This document shows, in pieces, positions 48,867 to 56,251 of a DNA stretch of 64,000 nucleotides. Below the pieces are notes generated by a model, which made no database searches, was not told the DNA's origin, and was given only the letters and a program-made list of their open reading frames with translations. Source of the stretch: Phenylobacterium sp. (GTDB lineage Bacteria > Pseudomonadota > Alphaproteobacteria > Caulobacterales > Caulobacteraceae); assembly GCF_030646615.1 (NCBI RefSeq), contig NZ_JAUSLG010000074.1, forward strand, positions 1 through 64,000, in the 5' to 3' direction. Position numbers and translations under genes: made by a program. Position 1 is the first letter of the stretch. Every line of letters starts with the position of its first letter.

Positions 48867-49649
48867 ATGGACTTCATCGGCGAGAAGACGGCTGACGGCG
48901 TCACGCGGCGGGAGTTCCGCCTGCAGGTGGGCGGCGACACCGTGCCCGGCTGCGTCTGGGCGCCGGAAGGCGCCAAGGGCGGCCGCCCCCTGATCCTGCT
49001 GGGCCACGGGGGCTCTCAGCACAAGAAGGCGGCCAATATCGCCGGCGCCGCCGTCACCCACGCCCAGACCCTGGGCTATGCGACCGTGGCCATCGACGCG
49101 CCGGGCCATGGCGATCGCGTCACCCGCGAGCAGGCGGAAAAAGCCCGTGCGGCGGCGTTGGCGGCCGGCCGCGCCGCGCAGGAAGGCAAGCGCCCCGAAG
49201 GCGGCGAGCGGCCGAAAATCTCCCGCGATCCCGACACCGTCGCCAAGGTGACCGCCGAGTGGAAGGCGACCCTGGATGCGGCCCAGGGGCTCGACTTCGT
49301 GGGTTCAGACCACAAGGTCGGCTATTGGGGGGTCTCCATGGGTACGCGGTTCGGCGTGCCGTTCGTGGCCGAGGAGCCGCGGATTTCCTGCGCCATCTTC
49401 GGCCTGTTCGGCGTCTTTCCTGGGCTCGAAGACCACAAGACCGCGGCCGAGCAGATCCGCATCCCCCTGATGTTCGTCTACCAGTGGGAGGACGAACTGA
49501 TGAAGCGCGACCAGGGGATCGCCCTGTTCGACGCCTTCGGCTCGACGGAGAAGACCCTGCACGTCAATCCCGGCCGCCACGTCGAGATTCCCGCCCATGA
49601 GCGGGATTCCTGGCTGCCTTTCTGGAAACGTCACTTGAGCCCGGCCTGA
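48867..49649 (+). CDS. Alpha/beta hydrolase (dienelactone-hydrolase-like)
   Basis: The 260-aa protein has an alpha/beta-hydrolase core. It shows the oxyanion stretch ILLGHGGSQHKKAANI, AIDAPGHGDRVTREQ, the nucleophile elbow GYWGVSMGTRFG (G-x-S-x-G) and a C-terminal histidine in VNPGRHVEIPAHE. Residues about 90-125 form an insertion rich in Lys, Arg and Ala that could act as a lid. The start ATG 48867 follows AGGGAAC. It is co-directional with the acyl-CoA dehydrogenase and may hydrolyse an ester or thioester of the same pathway; this is inferred from context. Confidence 0.85.
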   Translation: MDFIGEKTADGVTRREFRLQVGGDTVPGCVWAPEGAKGGRPLILLGHGGSQHKKAANIAGAAVTHAQTLGYATVAIDAPGHGDRVTREQAEKARAAALAAGRAAQEGKRPEGGERPKISRDPDTVAKVTAEWKATLDAAQGLDFVGSDHKVGYWGVSMGTRFGVPFVAEEPRISCAIFGLFGVFPGLEDHKTAAEQIRIPLMFVYQWEDELMKRDQGIALFDAFGSTEKTLHVNPGRHVEIPAHERDSWLPFWKRHLSPA

Positions 49650-49658
49650 CCCTCAGGC

Positions 49659-51293
49659 TCAGGCCGCGGCGGCGCCCGTCTGGGCCATGGCCTGGGCGAC
49701 CGCTTCAGCGACCTTGATGCCGTCGACAGCGGCCGAGAAGATGCCCCCGGCATAGCCGGCGCCTTCGCCAGCGGGGAACAGGCCGCGCACGTTGAGGCTC
49801 TGGAAGGTGGCGTCGCGGGTGATGCGGATGGGCGAGGAGGTGCGGGTCTCGACGCCGGTCAGCAGCGCCTCGGGATCGTCGTAGCGCGGGATCTTGCGGC
49901 CAAAGACGGGCAGGGCCTCGCGCATGGCCTCGACCACATAGTCCGGCATCAGGGCCGCAAGGTCGGTGGGCCGGACCCCGGGCCTGTAGCTGGGCTCAAC
50001 CACCCCTAGCGTGGTCGAGGCCTGGCCCGCCAGGAAGTCGCCGACCCGCTGGCCCGGCGCGAAATAGTCGCCGCCGCCGGCTGTGAAGGCGCGGCCTTCC
50101 AGCTCCCGCTGCAGTTCGATCCCGGCCAGGGGATGGTCGTTGGGATAGTCGGCCGGCGAGACGCCGACCACAAAGCCGGCGTTGGCGTTGCGCTCATTGC
50201 GCGAATACTGGCTCATGCCGTTGGTCACCAGCCGCCCCGGCTCGGAGGCCGCCGCCACCACCGTGCCGCCTGGACACATGCAGAAGGAATAGGCCGTCCG
50301 CCCATTGGCGCAGGGGTGGGACAGGGAATAGGCCGCCGCGCCCAGGTCCGGATGGCCCGCGCAGGGGCCGAACATGGCCTGGTCGATCCAGGACTGCGGG
50401 TGCTCGATGCGGAAGCCGATGGAGAAGGGCTTGGCCTCGATATGGACGCCCCGGTCGTAGAGCGCCTGGAAGGTGTCACGGGAGGAGTGGCCGATGGCCA
50501 GGACCACCTGGTCGGCCTCCAGGAATTCGCCGGTGTGCAGGTGGACGCCGCGCAGCCGGTGGCCGCCGTCCGGGCCGCGGTCCAGCTCCAGATCGGTGAC
50601 CCGCTGCTGGAACCGGTATTCCCCGCCCAAGGCCTCGATCTTGGCCCGCATGGCCTCGACCATGGTCACCAGGCGGAAGGTGCCGATGTGGGGATGGGCC
50701 TCGGTCAGGATCTCGGGCGGAGCGCCGGCGGCGACGAACTCGGTCAGCACCTTTCGGCCCAGGAAACGCGGGTCCTTGATCTGGCTGTAGAGCTTGCCGT
50801 CGGAAAAGGTGCCAGCCCCGCCTTCGCCATACTGGACGTTGGACTCCGGGTTCAGCTCGCTCCGGCGCCACAGGGCCCAGGTGTCCTTGGTCCGCTCCCG
50901 CACCACCTTGCCGCGATCGAGGATGATCGGGCGAAACCCCATCTCCGCGAGGATCAGGCCGGCGAACAGGCCGCAGGGGCCTGCCCCGATGACCACCGGC
51001 CGACGCCGTCCGGGCGGCGGTGATGTCGCCACCAACCGATAGGCGGTGTCCGGCGTCGGCCGCAGGTGCGGATCGCCGGCCAGGCGCTGGCGGACCACCG
51101 CTTCGTCCCGAACTTCGACATCGACGATGTAGACCTTGAGGATCGCCGACTTGCGCCGGGCGTCATGGGCCCGTTTCCACACCGACCAGCCTAGAAGGTC
51201 GCCTGCGCTGACCCCCAGGCGCTGGGCGATGGCCGCCGGAAGAGCGTCCGGAGCGTGGTCCAGGGGAAGTTTAAGTTCGGAGATCCGTAGCAT
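49659..51293 (-). CDS. FAD-dependent dehydrogenase (COG2509 type)
   Basis: The start ATG at 51291-51293 (MLRISELKLPLDHAP) fits the family; ten further codons are open upstream. The 544-aa product has an N-terminal 95-residue domain (LPAAIAQRLGVSAGDLLGWSVWKRAHDARRK...). The FAD fold follows (VVIGAGPCGLFAGLILAEMG), then NVQYGEGGAGTFSDGKLYSQIK, LAIGHSSRDTFQAL and CMCPGGTVVAA. The C-terminus carries GLFPAGEGAGYAGGIFSAAVDGIK. This widespread family has no settled reaction. It is convergent with the hydrolase gene, 9 bp apart. Confidence 0.88.
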   Translation of the reverse strand: MLRISELKLPLDHAPDALPAAIAQRLGVSAGDLLGWSVWKRAHDARRKSAILKVYIVDVEVRDEAVVRQRLAGDPHLRPTPDTAYRLVATSPPPGRRRPVVIGAGPCGLFAGLILAEMGFRPIILDRGKVVRERTKDTWALWRRSELNPESNVQYGEGGAGTFSDGKLYSQIKDPRFLGRKVLTEFVAAGAPPEILTEAHPHIGTFRLVTMVEAMRAKIEALGGEYRFQQRVTDLELDRGPDGGHRLRGVHLHTGEFLEADQVVLAIGHSSRDTFQALYDRGVHIEAKPFSIGFRIEHPQSWIDQAMFGPCAGHPDLGAAAYSLSHPCANGRTAYSFCMCPGGTVVAAASEPGRLVTNGMSQYSRNERNANAGFVVGVSPADYPNDHPLAGIELQRELEGRAFTAGGGDYFAPGQRVGDFLAGQASTTLGVVEPSYRPGVRPTDLAALMPDYVVEAMREALPVFGRKIPRYDDPEALLTGVETRTSSPIRITRDATFQSLNVRGLFPAGEGAGYAGGIFSAAVDGIKVAEAVAQAMAQTGAAAA

Positions 51294-51392
51294 TGCGTCC
51301 CCATTTAGCGGCTTGAGGCCCACGGCGCGATACGCCTCCGGAGGAACCAGGACGGCGTCTTGCGGATTCGCCCCTCAGAAAGGAGATCTGCC

Positions 51393-51569
51393 ATGACCAG
51401 CAAACGGGAACTGATCGAGCCCACCCCCGGCGACAAGCGCTATGTCCGTCGCGATGAAGACGGCCAGTTCAAGGAGGTGGTGGATGTGGGCAAGTCCCTC
51501 GCCGCCGACCAGCGCCAGAAGGCAGAGGCCAAGGTCAAGCCAGGGCAGGGTGACCGGGGCGATCGATAG
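51393..51569 (+). CDS. Small conserved hypothetical protein
   Basis: ATG 51393 has a strong ribosome binding site (AAAGGAG). The 58-aa product (MTSKRELIEPTPGDKRYVRR...) is hydrophilic. It has a KRYVRRDEDGQFKEVVDVGKSLAADQR core and ends GQGDRGDR. I recall similar small proteins in Caulobacterales, of unknown function. It should be soluble and partly disordered. A GGAAC lies at 51343-51347, but the -10 expected for an EcfG promoter is poor. Confidence 0.75.
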   Translation: MTSKRELIEPTPGDKRYVRRDEDGQFKEVVDVGKSLAADQRQKAEAKVKPGQGDRGDR

Positions 51570-51575
51570 GGGAGG

Positions 51576-51776
51576 TCAGGCCCTGACGCCCAGAGAGGCC
51601 GCCAGGGCCCTCTCCACTCGGACCACGACGCCCTCGTCCGCCCCTTGGGCCCAGGCCGCATAGACGCTGGCCAGCGAGGCGGCGTGGTGCTCCTGCAGGC
51701 GCACGCCGGCTGCTTCATAGGCGCGGCGCACCGCCGATTTGAATCGCTCTTCCAAGGTCACGTCATCTCTGCCCAT
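51576..51776 (-). CDS. Small hypothetical protein
   Basis: From ATG 51774-51776 (MGRDDVTLEERFKSAVRRAY) the product is 66 aa; a TTG nine codons upstream is possible and neither start has a clear ribosome binding site. It is predicted mostly helical (ERFKSAVRRAYEAAGVRLQE). I do not recognise a family. It converges on the preceding small gene with a 6-bp gap; the sequence GTCAGGCCCTGAC at 51574-51586 spans its stop. Confidence 0.5.
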   Translation of the reverse strand: MGRDDVTLEERFKSAVRRAYEAAGVRLQEHHAASLASVYAAWAQGADEGVVVRVERALAASLGVRA

Positions 51777-51830
51777 GGAGAGAGCCGTGGTGCGCTTTGC
51801 CAAACAGCAGGTTAATTTGGGGTGGGGATT

Positions 51831-52259
51831 TTAGCCCCCTGAGGCTTTGCGGCGGTCCAGGGTGAACCCGCCCTCTCCATGCTTGCCGACGCTGACGAAC
51901 TCCGCATCGCCGGCCTTGTGGACGAACTGCTCGGCCACCAGCCAGGCCTTGACCGGCCGCAACGAGCCCAGACACCCGCCGATCATGGCGGGAAAGGCCA
52001 CCGCGATCTGCGCCCAGATCGGCGGCTGGGCCATCACCGCCCAGATGGCCCAGAGCGTGGTGACGATCACACCCACGCCGCTCATGACGAAAAAGGCTGG
52101 GCCGTCGGCGGGGTCGGCGAACCCATAGTCGAGGCCGCAGTGGTCGCAGCCGTCGGCGAGGGTCAGATAGCCTTTGAACAGCTTCCCCTGGCCGCAGTTG
52201 GGACAGCGGCAGCGCAGGCCGGCGCTGAGGCTGGAGGGGTGATTGAAAGACTCCGCCAT
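51831..52259 (-). CDS. DUF983 zinc-ribbon membrane protein
   Basis: The start ATG at 52257-52259 (MAESFNHPSSLSAGLRC) gives 142 aa. The N-terminal half has two CxxC pairs of a zinc ribbon (RCPNCGQGKLFKGYL ... DGCDHCGLDYG). Two membrane helices follow (VIVTTLWAIWAVMA and IAVAFPAMIGGCLGSL). This is the DUF983 pattern, a family often near cytochrome oxidase genes but of unknown function. It is divergent from the MocR gene; the shared 82-bp region holds the MocR operator candidate, so it may be that regulator's target. Confidence 0.88.
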   Translation of the reverse strand: MAESFNHPSSLSAGLRCRCPNCGQGKLFKGYLTLADGCDHCGLDYGFADPADGPAFFVMSGVGVIVTTLWAIWAVMAQPPIWAQIAVAFPAMIGGCLGSLRPVKAWLVAEQFVHKAGDAEFVSVGKHGEGGFTLDRRKASGG

Positions 52260-52267
52260 GGGTGGAC

Positions 52268-52317
52268 TCCATACAAAGCGCGCTTGCATCCATACAATTA
52301 CATAGTAATGTATGGAT
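52268..52317. promoter_or_regulatory. Operator candidate for the MocR regulator
   Basis: Two direct repeats TCCATACAA start at 52268 and 52289, exactly 21 bp (two helical turns) apart. The second lies inside an imperfect palindrome at 52288-52317, with arms ATCCATAC and GTATGGAT and inner ATTAC/GTAAT. The region sits between the DUF983 and MocR starts. Direct plus inverted repeats are typical of MocR/PdxR-type sites. The AT-rich sequence stands out in this genome. Confidence 0.6.
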
Positions 52318-52341
52318 GTCGGCTCAGGACATCAACCCGCC

Positions 52342-53697
52342 ATGACAATCCGCCACATCCCCTGGCTCCGTCATGCTCCCAGGGGCGGCGAGCCAATCTA
52401 TCTGGCCCTGGCCCAGGCAGTGGAAACGGCCATCCGGACCGGAGAGTTGCAGCCGGGGGACCAGCTGCCGCCTCAACGGACCGTGGCCGCCCTGATGGGC
52501 GTCGATCTCACGACAGTGACGCGGGCCTACGGCTTGGCGCGGAGCCGGGGCCTGGTGGAAGGCGCTGTCGGCCGCGGCACCTTCGTCCGACGTCTCACGG
52601 TCGAGGATGAGGTCGGCCTCGTCGATCTCAGCATGAACCTGCCGCCCCAGCCCCGGGGCCTGTCCATCGCCGCCAGCCTCAAAGAGACAACCGCGGAGGT
52701 GCTGCAGAGAACCGATGCGGCGACGCTGATGGCCTACCACCCTGGCCTGGGCGCGCTGGGTCAGCGCGCGGCCGGGGCCGCCTGGCTTGCGCCCGTCCTG
52801 GGGGATTTGGCGCCCGAGCGGGTCCAGGTCTGTCCCGGCGCCCAGGCCGCCCTGTCGGCCCTGGTCTGGCGCCTGGTGGGCCGCGGTGGGACCCTGGTGG
52901 TGGAGCCCCTGACCTATCCCGGCATGCTCGCCATCGCCGACCAGCTGGGGGTTCGGCTGATCGCCTGCCCGACGGACGCCGAGGGGCTTGCGCCAGACTC
53001 CCTGGCGGCCATCTGCCGGGAAGAGCGCCCTGCCGCCCTCTATGTCATCCCGACCATGCAGAACCCCACGGGGATCACCATGCCGCTCGCCAGACGACAG
53101 GCGATCGCCCGGCTCGCGAGGGCGCACGAATTCTGGATCATTGAGGATGACCCCTATAGCCGGCTGATGGCTGAGCCTCCCGCCGCCCTTGCGGCCCTGG
53201 CGCCGGAGCGGACCTTCCACATCGCCACCCTCTCCAAGTGCCTGGCGCCTGGCCTGCGCCTCGCCTTCCTGGTGACGCCCGAAGGCGATCAGGGGGCGCC
53301 CGCGGTGGAGGCTGTGCGCAGCCTCGCCGGCATGCCTGCGCCGCTGATGTCGGCCGTCGTCGCCAGCTGGATCCGCGACGGGACGGCTGAGGCCCTGCTG
53401 GCCGGCGTCCGGGCCGAGGCGGCCGCCCGCCGCGCCCTGGCTGCGGCGCGCCTGCCCCCGGCGCAGGGCTCGCCTGAAGCCATCCATGTCTGGCTGCCCC
53501 TGCCGGCCGACTGGAGTGCGGCGCGCCTGCGGGCGGCGGCGAGGGCGCGCGGTCTCGCCCTGGTCAGCGCCGAGGCCTTCGCTGTGGGACCGATGGCGGC
53601 GAACGGCGTCCGCATCTCTCTGGGCGCCCCTGGCCGGCAGGAGGTGCTGGCCGAGGCCCTGTCTGGCGTGGCGTCCCTGCTGGCCGAGGCGCATTAG
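52342..53697 (+). CDS. MocR-type regulator (GntR HTH fused to aminotransferase-like domain)
   Basis: ATG 52342 is preferred; ATG 52312 lies inside the operator palindrome. The 451-aa product has an N-terminal GntR winged helix (YLALAQAVETAIRTGELQPGD, LPPQRTVAALMGVDLTTVTRAY). A fold-type-I aminotransferase domain follows, with VYVIPTMQNPTGI-like YVIPTMQNPTGITM, the WIIEDDPYSRL aspartate and PLP-lysine in TLSKCLAPGLRLAF. Such proteins sense PLP or amino compounds and regulate their own and a neighbouring gene. Its stop shares 4 bp (TTAG) with the convergent chrA stop. Confidence 0.93.
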   Translation: MTIRHIPWLRHAPRGGEPIYLALAQAVETAIRTGELQPGDQLPPQRTVAALMGVDLTTVTRAYGLARSRGLVEGAVGRGTFVRRLTVEDEVGLVDLSMNLPPQPRGLSIAASLKETTAEVLQRTDAATLMAYHPGLGALGQRAAGAAWLAPVLGDLAPERVQVCPGAQAALSALVWRLVGRGGTLVVEPLTYPGMLAIADQLGVRLIACPTDAEGLAPDSLAAICREERPAALYVIPTMQNPTGITMPLARRQAIARLARAHEFWIIEDDPYSRLMAEPPAALAALAPERTFHIATLSKCLAPGLRLAFLVTPEGDQGAPAVEAVRSLAGMPAPLMSAVVASWIRDGTAEALLAGVRAEAAARRALAAARLPPAQGSPEAIHVWLPLPADWSAARLRAAARARGLALVSAEAFAVGPMAANGVRISLGAPGRQEVLAEALSGVASLLAEAH

Positions 53698-55082
53698 GTC
53701 AAAAGACCCGCCCCATGCAGGGCCAGACCCGCCACGGCGCAGCCCAGCATCAGGGGGATGACGCCCAGCTTGAATCCGAAGGCGGCGACGGCAGCGGCGA
53801 TTGTCAGCAAGAGGCTCGGAAGGTCCACGGAACTGAGAACAGGCAGGTCCAGGGTCAGGCCCGCGAGGCTTACCGCACGAACCTCACTGAACACCACGTG
53901 CATCCCGAACCAGAGGGCCAGGTTGAGGATCACGCCGACCACGGCGGCGGTGATCGCCTGCAGCGCCGCATTGAGGGCCCGAGCCCCGCGGAGCCGCTCC
54001 ACAAAGGGCGCGCCGAGAAAAATCCAGAGAAAGCAGGGGGTGAAGGTCACCCAGGTGGTCAAGACGCCCCCCAGGACCCCGGCCCAAAGCGGATCAAGGC
54101 CAGAGGCACCGCGGGCCGCGCCCATGAAGCCAACGAACTGGGTGACCATGATCAGGGGCCCAGGCGTCGTCTCGGCCATGCCCAGGCCATCGAGCATCTC
54201 GCCAGGCGCCAGCCAGCCGAAGGTCTGCACCGCCTCCTGCGCCACATAGGCCAGGACCGCATAGGCGCCGCCGAAGGTCACCACGGCCATCTTGCTGAAG
54301 AAGACCGCGATCTGGGTGAACACATGGTCCCAGCCCAGGCTGAGGCCGAGCGCCAGGACCGGCCCAAGCCAAAGGACGAGAATGACCCCGACCACGCGCA
54401 GCGCCCAGGCGAGGTCGGGCCGCGTATGCGGCGGCGATCCCTCGCCGAGCACGGTGTCGATGTCTGCGACCCCGCCGGCCGGCGCGCCGTGGAGGTCCTT
54501 GGGCGCGAAGGCGCGGAGTCCCATCTGCCCGCCGATGAAGCCGGTGAGGCCGGCGAGAAGGATGATGAGCGGGAAGGGGAGGCTGAGGGCGAAGATCCCC
54601 ACGAAGGCGGCGCCCGCTATGGCCAAAAGCGCCCCACGTCGCAGGATGCGCCCACCGAGGCGGACCACGGCCTGAACCACCACCACCAGGACGGCGGCCT
54701 TGAGGCCAAAGAACAAGGCGGCCACCGGGCCGGTGTCGCCCAGCATCATGTAGAGGATGCTGAGACCCATGATGGCGACGAAGCCGGGCAGGATGAACAG
54801 CAGCCCCGCCATCAGGCCGCCCAGGGTCCGGTGCATCAGCCAGCCGATATAGATGGCCAGCTGCTGCGCCTCAGGGCCGGGAAGCAGCATGCAATAGTTC
54901 AGGGCGTGCAGGAAACGCTGCTCCCCAAGCCAGCGCTTCTCCTCGACCAGGATGCGGTGCATCACCGCGATCTGGCCGGCCGGGCCGCCGAACGACAGGG
55001 CCGCGATGCGCGCCCACACGCGCAAAGCCTCCGAAAACGGAATCCGTCGAACCGCCGACTGACGCTCAAGATCTGGGGGCAT
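53694..55082 (-). CDS. chrA: Chromate transporter, two-domain ChrA
   Basis: The 462-aa membrane protein has two homologous CHR domains. The first carries LSFGGPAGQIAVMH and LPGPEAQQLAIYIGWLMHRTLGGLMAG; the second has VTFGGAYAVLAYVAQEAV and TPGPLIMVTQFVGFMGA. Length and the repeated FGG and PGP motifs fit long-chain ChrA, which exports chromate from the cytoplasm. Some homologues may move other oxyanions. No chromate regulator (ChrB) is adjacent; the convergent MocR gene is not obviously related. Confidence 0.92.
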   Translation of the reverse strand: MPPDLERQSAVRRIPFSEALRVWARIAALSFGGPAGQIAVMHRILVEEKRWLGEQRFLHALNYCMLLPGPEAQQLAIYIGWLMHRTLGGLMAGLLFILPGFVAIMGLSILYMMLGDTGPVAALFFGLKAAVLVVVVQAVVRLGGRILRRGALLAIAGAAFVGIFALSLPFPLIILLAGLTGFIGGQMGLRAFAPKDLHGAPAGGVADIDTVLGEGSPPHTRPDLAWALRVVGVILVLWLGPVLALGLSLGWDHVFTQIAVFFSKMAVVTFGGAYAVLAYVAQEAVQTFGWLAPGEMLDGLGMAETTPGPLIMVTQFVGFMGAARGASGLDPLWAGVLGGVLTTWVTFTPCFLWIFLGAPFVERLRGARALNAALQAITAAVVGVILNLALWFGMHVVFSEVRAVSLAGLTLDLPVLSSVDLPSLLLTIAAAVAAFGFKLGVIPLMLGCAVAGLALHGAGLLT

Positions 55083-55144
55083 CAGTCACTCCGGACACGG
55101 CCTGGCGGAGGGGTCGTACTACAGGACAAGGAAGGCCGGCGGTC

Positions 55145-55163
55145 ATTGCGAAAGGTTCTCATC
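55145..55163 (+). promoter_or_regulatory. Fur-box-like site upstream of the iron ABC operon
   Basis: ATTGCGAAAGGTTCTCATC contains half-sites TGCGAA and TTCTCA in inverted orientation around three bases. It matches 13 of 19 bases of the AATGAGAATCATTCTCATT-type Fur consensus. It lies 38 bp before the TTG start of the iron-binding protein gene. Iron-responsive repression is inferred. Confidence 0.45.
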
Positions 55164-55201
55164 CTCGTTAAGCCTAGGGGCAGATCACAGGAGAACAGGC
55201 C

Positions 55202-56251
55202 TTGACCCCACGCCTCACCGCCTTCGCCGGCCTTGCCGCCGCCCTCGCCCTCGCCGCCTGTGGCCAGGACTCCGGCGCGCCGGCCGACGCCGAGACGGGC
55301 GGCGTGGTGAACGTCTATTCCGCCCGCCACTATGACGTGGACCAGAAGCTCTACGAGATGTTCACCGAGGCCAGCGGCATCTCGGTCAACCGGATCGAGG
55401 GCTCGGCGCCGCAACTGATCGCCCGGATGCAGAGCGAGGGCGCCGCCAGCCCAGCCGACGTCTTCGTCGCCGCCGACGCTGGCGCCCTGTGGCGCGCCCA
55501 GGAGGCGGGCCTGCTCTCGCCGGTGGCGTCCGACGCCTTGACCGCTGCGGTTCCGGCGAACCTGCGCGACCCCGAAGGGCGGTGGTATGGCTTCCAGCGT
55601 CGGGCGCGGGTGGTGGCCTTTGACCAGGCCCGGGTCCAGCCCAATGAGATCGCCACCTATGAGGATATCGCCAGCCCCCGCTTCCGTGGCCAGCTCTGCG
55701 TTCGCTCGTCCGACAATGTCTATAACCTGTCGCTCGTGGGCGCGCTGATCGAGGCCTGGGGGCCGGAAAAGACGGCCGAATGGGCCCGCGGCGTGGTGGC
55801 CAACCTGGCCCGCCAGCCGGAAGGGGGCGACCGCGACCAGATCCGCGCCGTCGCCGCTGGCGTCTGCCAGATCGCCCTGACCAACAGCTACTACTATGTG
55901 CGCATGGCGGCCGGCGACGACGCGGGCGACCGCGCCGTGACCGAGACGGTCAAGCTCGCCTTCCCCTCCCTCGACGGCCAGGGCGCTCATGTGAATATCT
56001 CCGGCGGCGGCGTCACCGCCAATGCCCCCAATCGCGAAGCGGCGATCCAGTTCCTGGAGTTCCTGGCTTCGCCGGAAGCCCAGACCCTGGTCTCGCAGGA
56101 GAATGGCGAGTATCCGGCCAATCCCGGCGTCACCGTGCCGGCGCCGACGGCGACCTATGCCGAGTTCACGGCCCATCCCATGTCGGTGGCCGCCTATGGT
56201 CCGCGGCAGGCTGAGGCCCAGGCCCTGATGACTGCGGCGGGTTGGCGATAA
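55202..56251 (+). CDS. fbpA: Fe(3+) ABC transporter substrate-binding lipoprotein
   Basis: The 349-aa protein starts at TTG 55202, preceded by AGGAG. A lipoprotein signal (AALALAACG) has the lipobox cysteine. The mature part has the class II ferric-binding fold: VNVYSARHYDVDQKLYEMF, then SPADVFVAADAGALWRAQEAGLL. The tyrosine cluster in ALTNSYYYVRMA is the expected position of the iron-coordinating tyrosines, and HVNISGGGVTANAPNR follows. It delivers ferric iron to the permease encoded next; the genes overlap by 10 bp. A Fur-like site precedes it. Confidence 0.92.
   Translation: MTPRLTAFAGLAAALALAACGQDSGAPADAETGGVVNVYSARHYDVDQKLYEMFTEASGISVNRIEGSAPQLIARMQSEGAASPADVFVAADAGALWRAQEAGLLSPVASDALTAAVPANLRDPEGRWYGFQRRARVVAFDQARVQPNEIATYEDIASPRFRGQLCVRSSDNVYNLSLVGALIEAWGPEKTAEWARGVVANLARQPEGGDRDQIRAVAAGVCQIALTNSYYYVRMAAGDDAGDRAVTETVKLAFPSLDGQGAHVNISGGGVTANAPNREAAIQFLEFLASPEAQTLVSQENGEYPANPGVTVPAPTATYAEFTAHPMSVAAYGPRQAEAQALMTAAGWR

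Noticed and set aside
51343..51368. GGAAC upstream of the 58-aa protein gene as a third EcfG promoter.
   Set aside because: The -35 is perfect but the bases at the -10 (GGAT or GATT) fit the consensus poorly, and GGAAC alone is frequent by chance.
51574..51586. GTCAGGCCCTGAC between two small convergent genes as a bidirectional terminator.
   Set aside because: The palindrome is short, overlaps a stop codon and lacks a T-run on either side.
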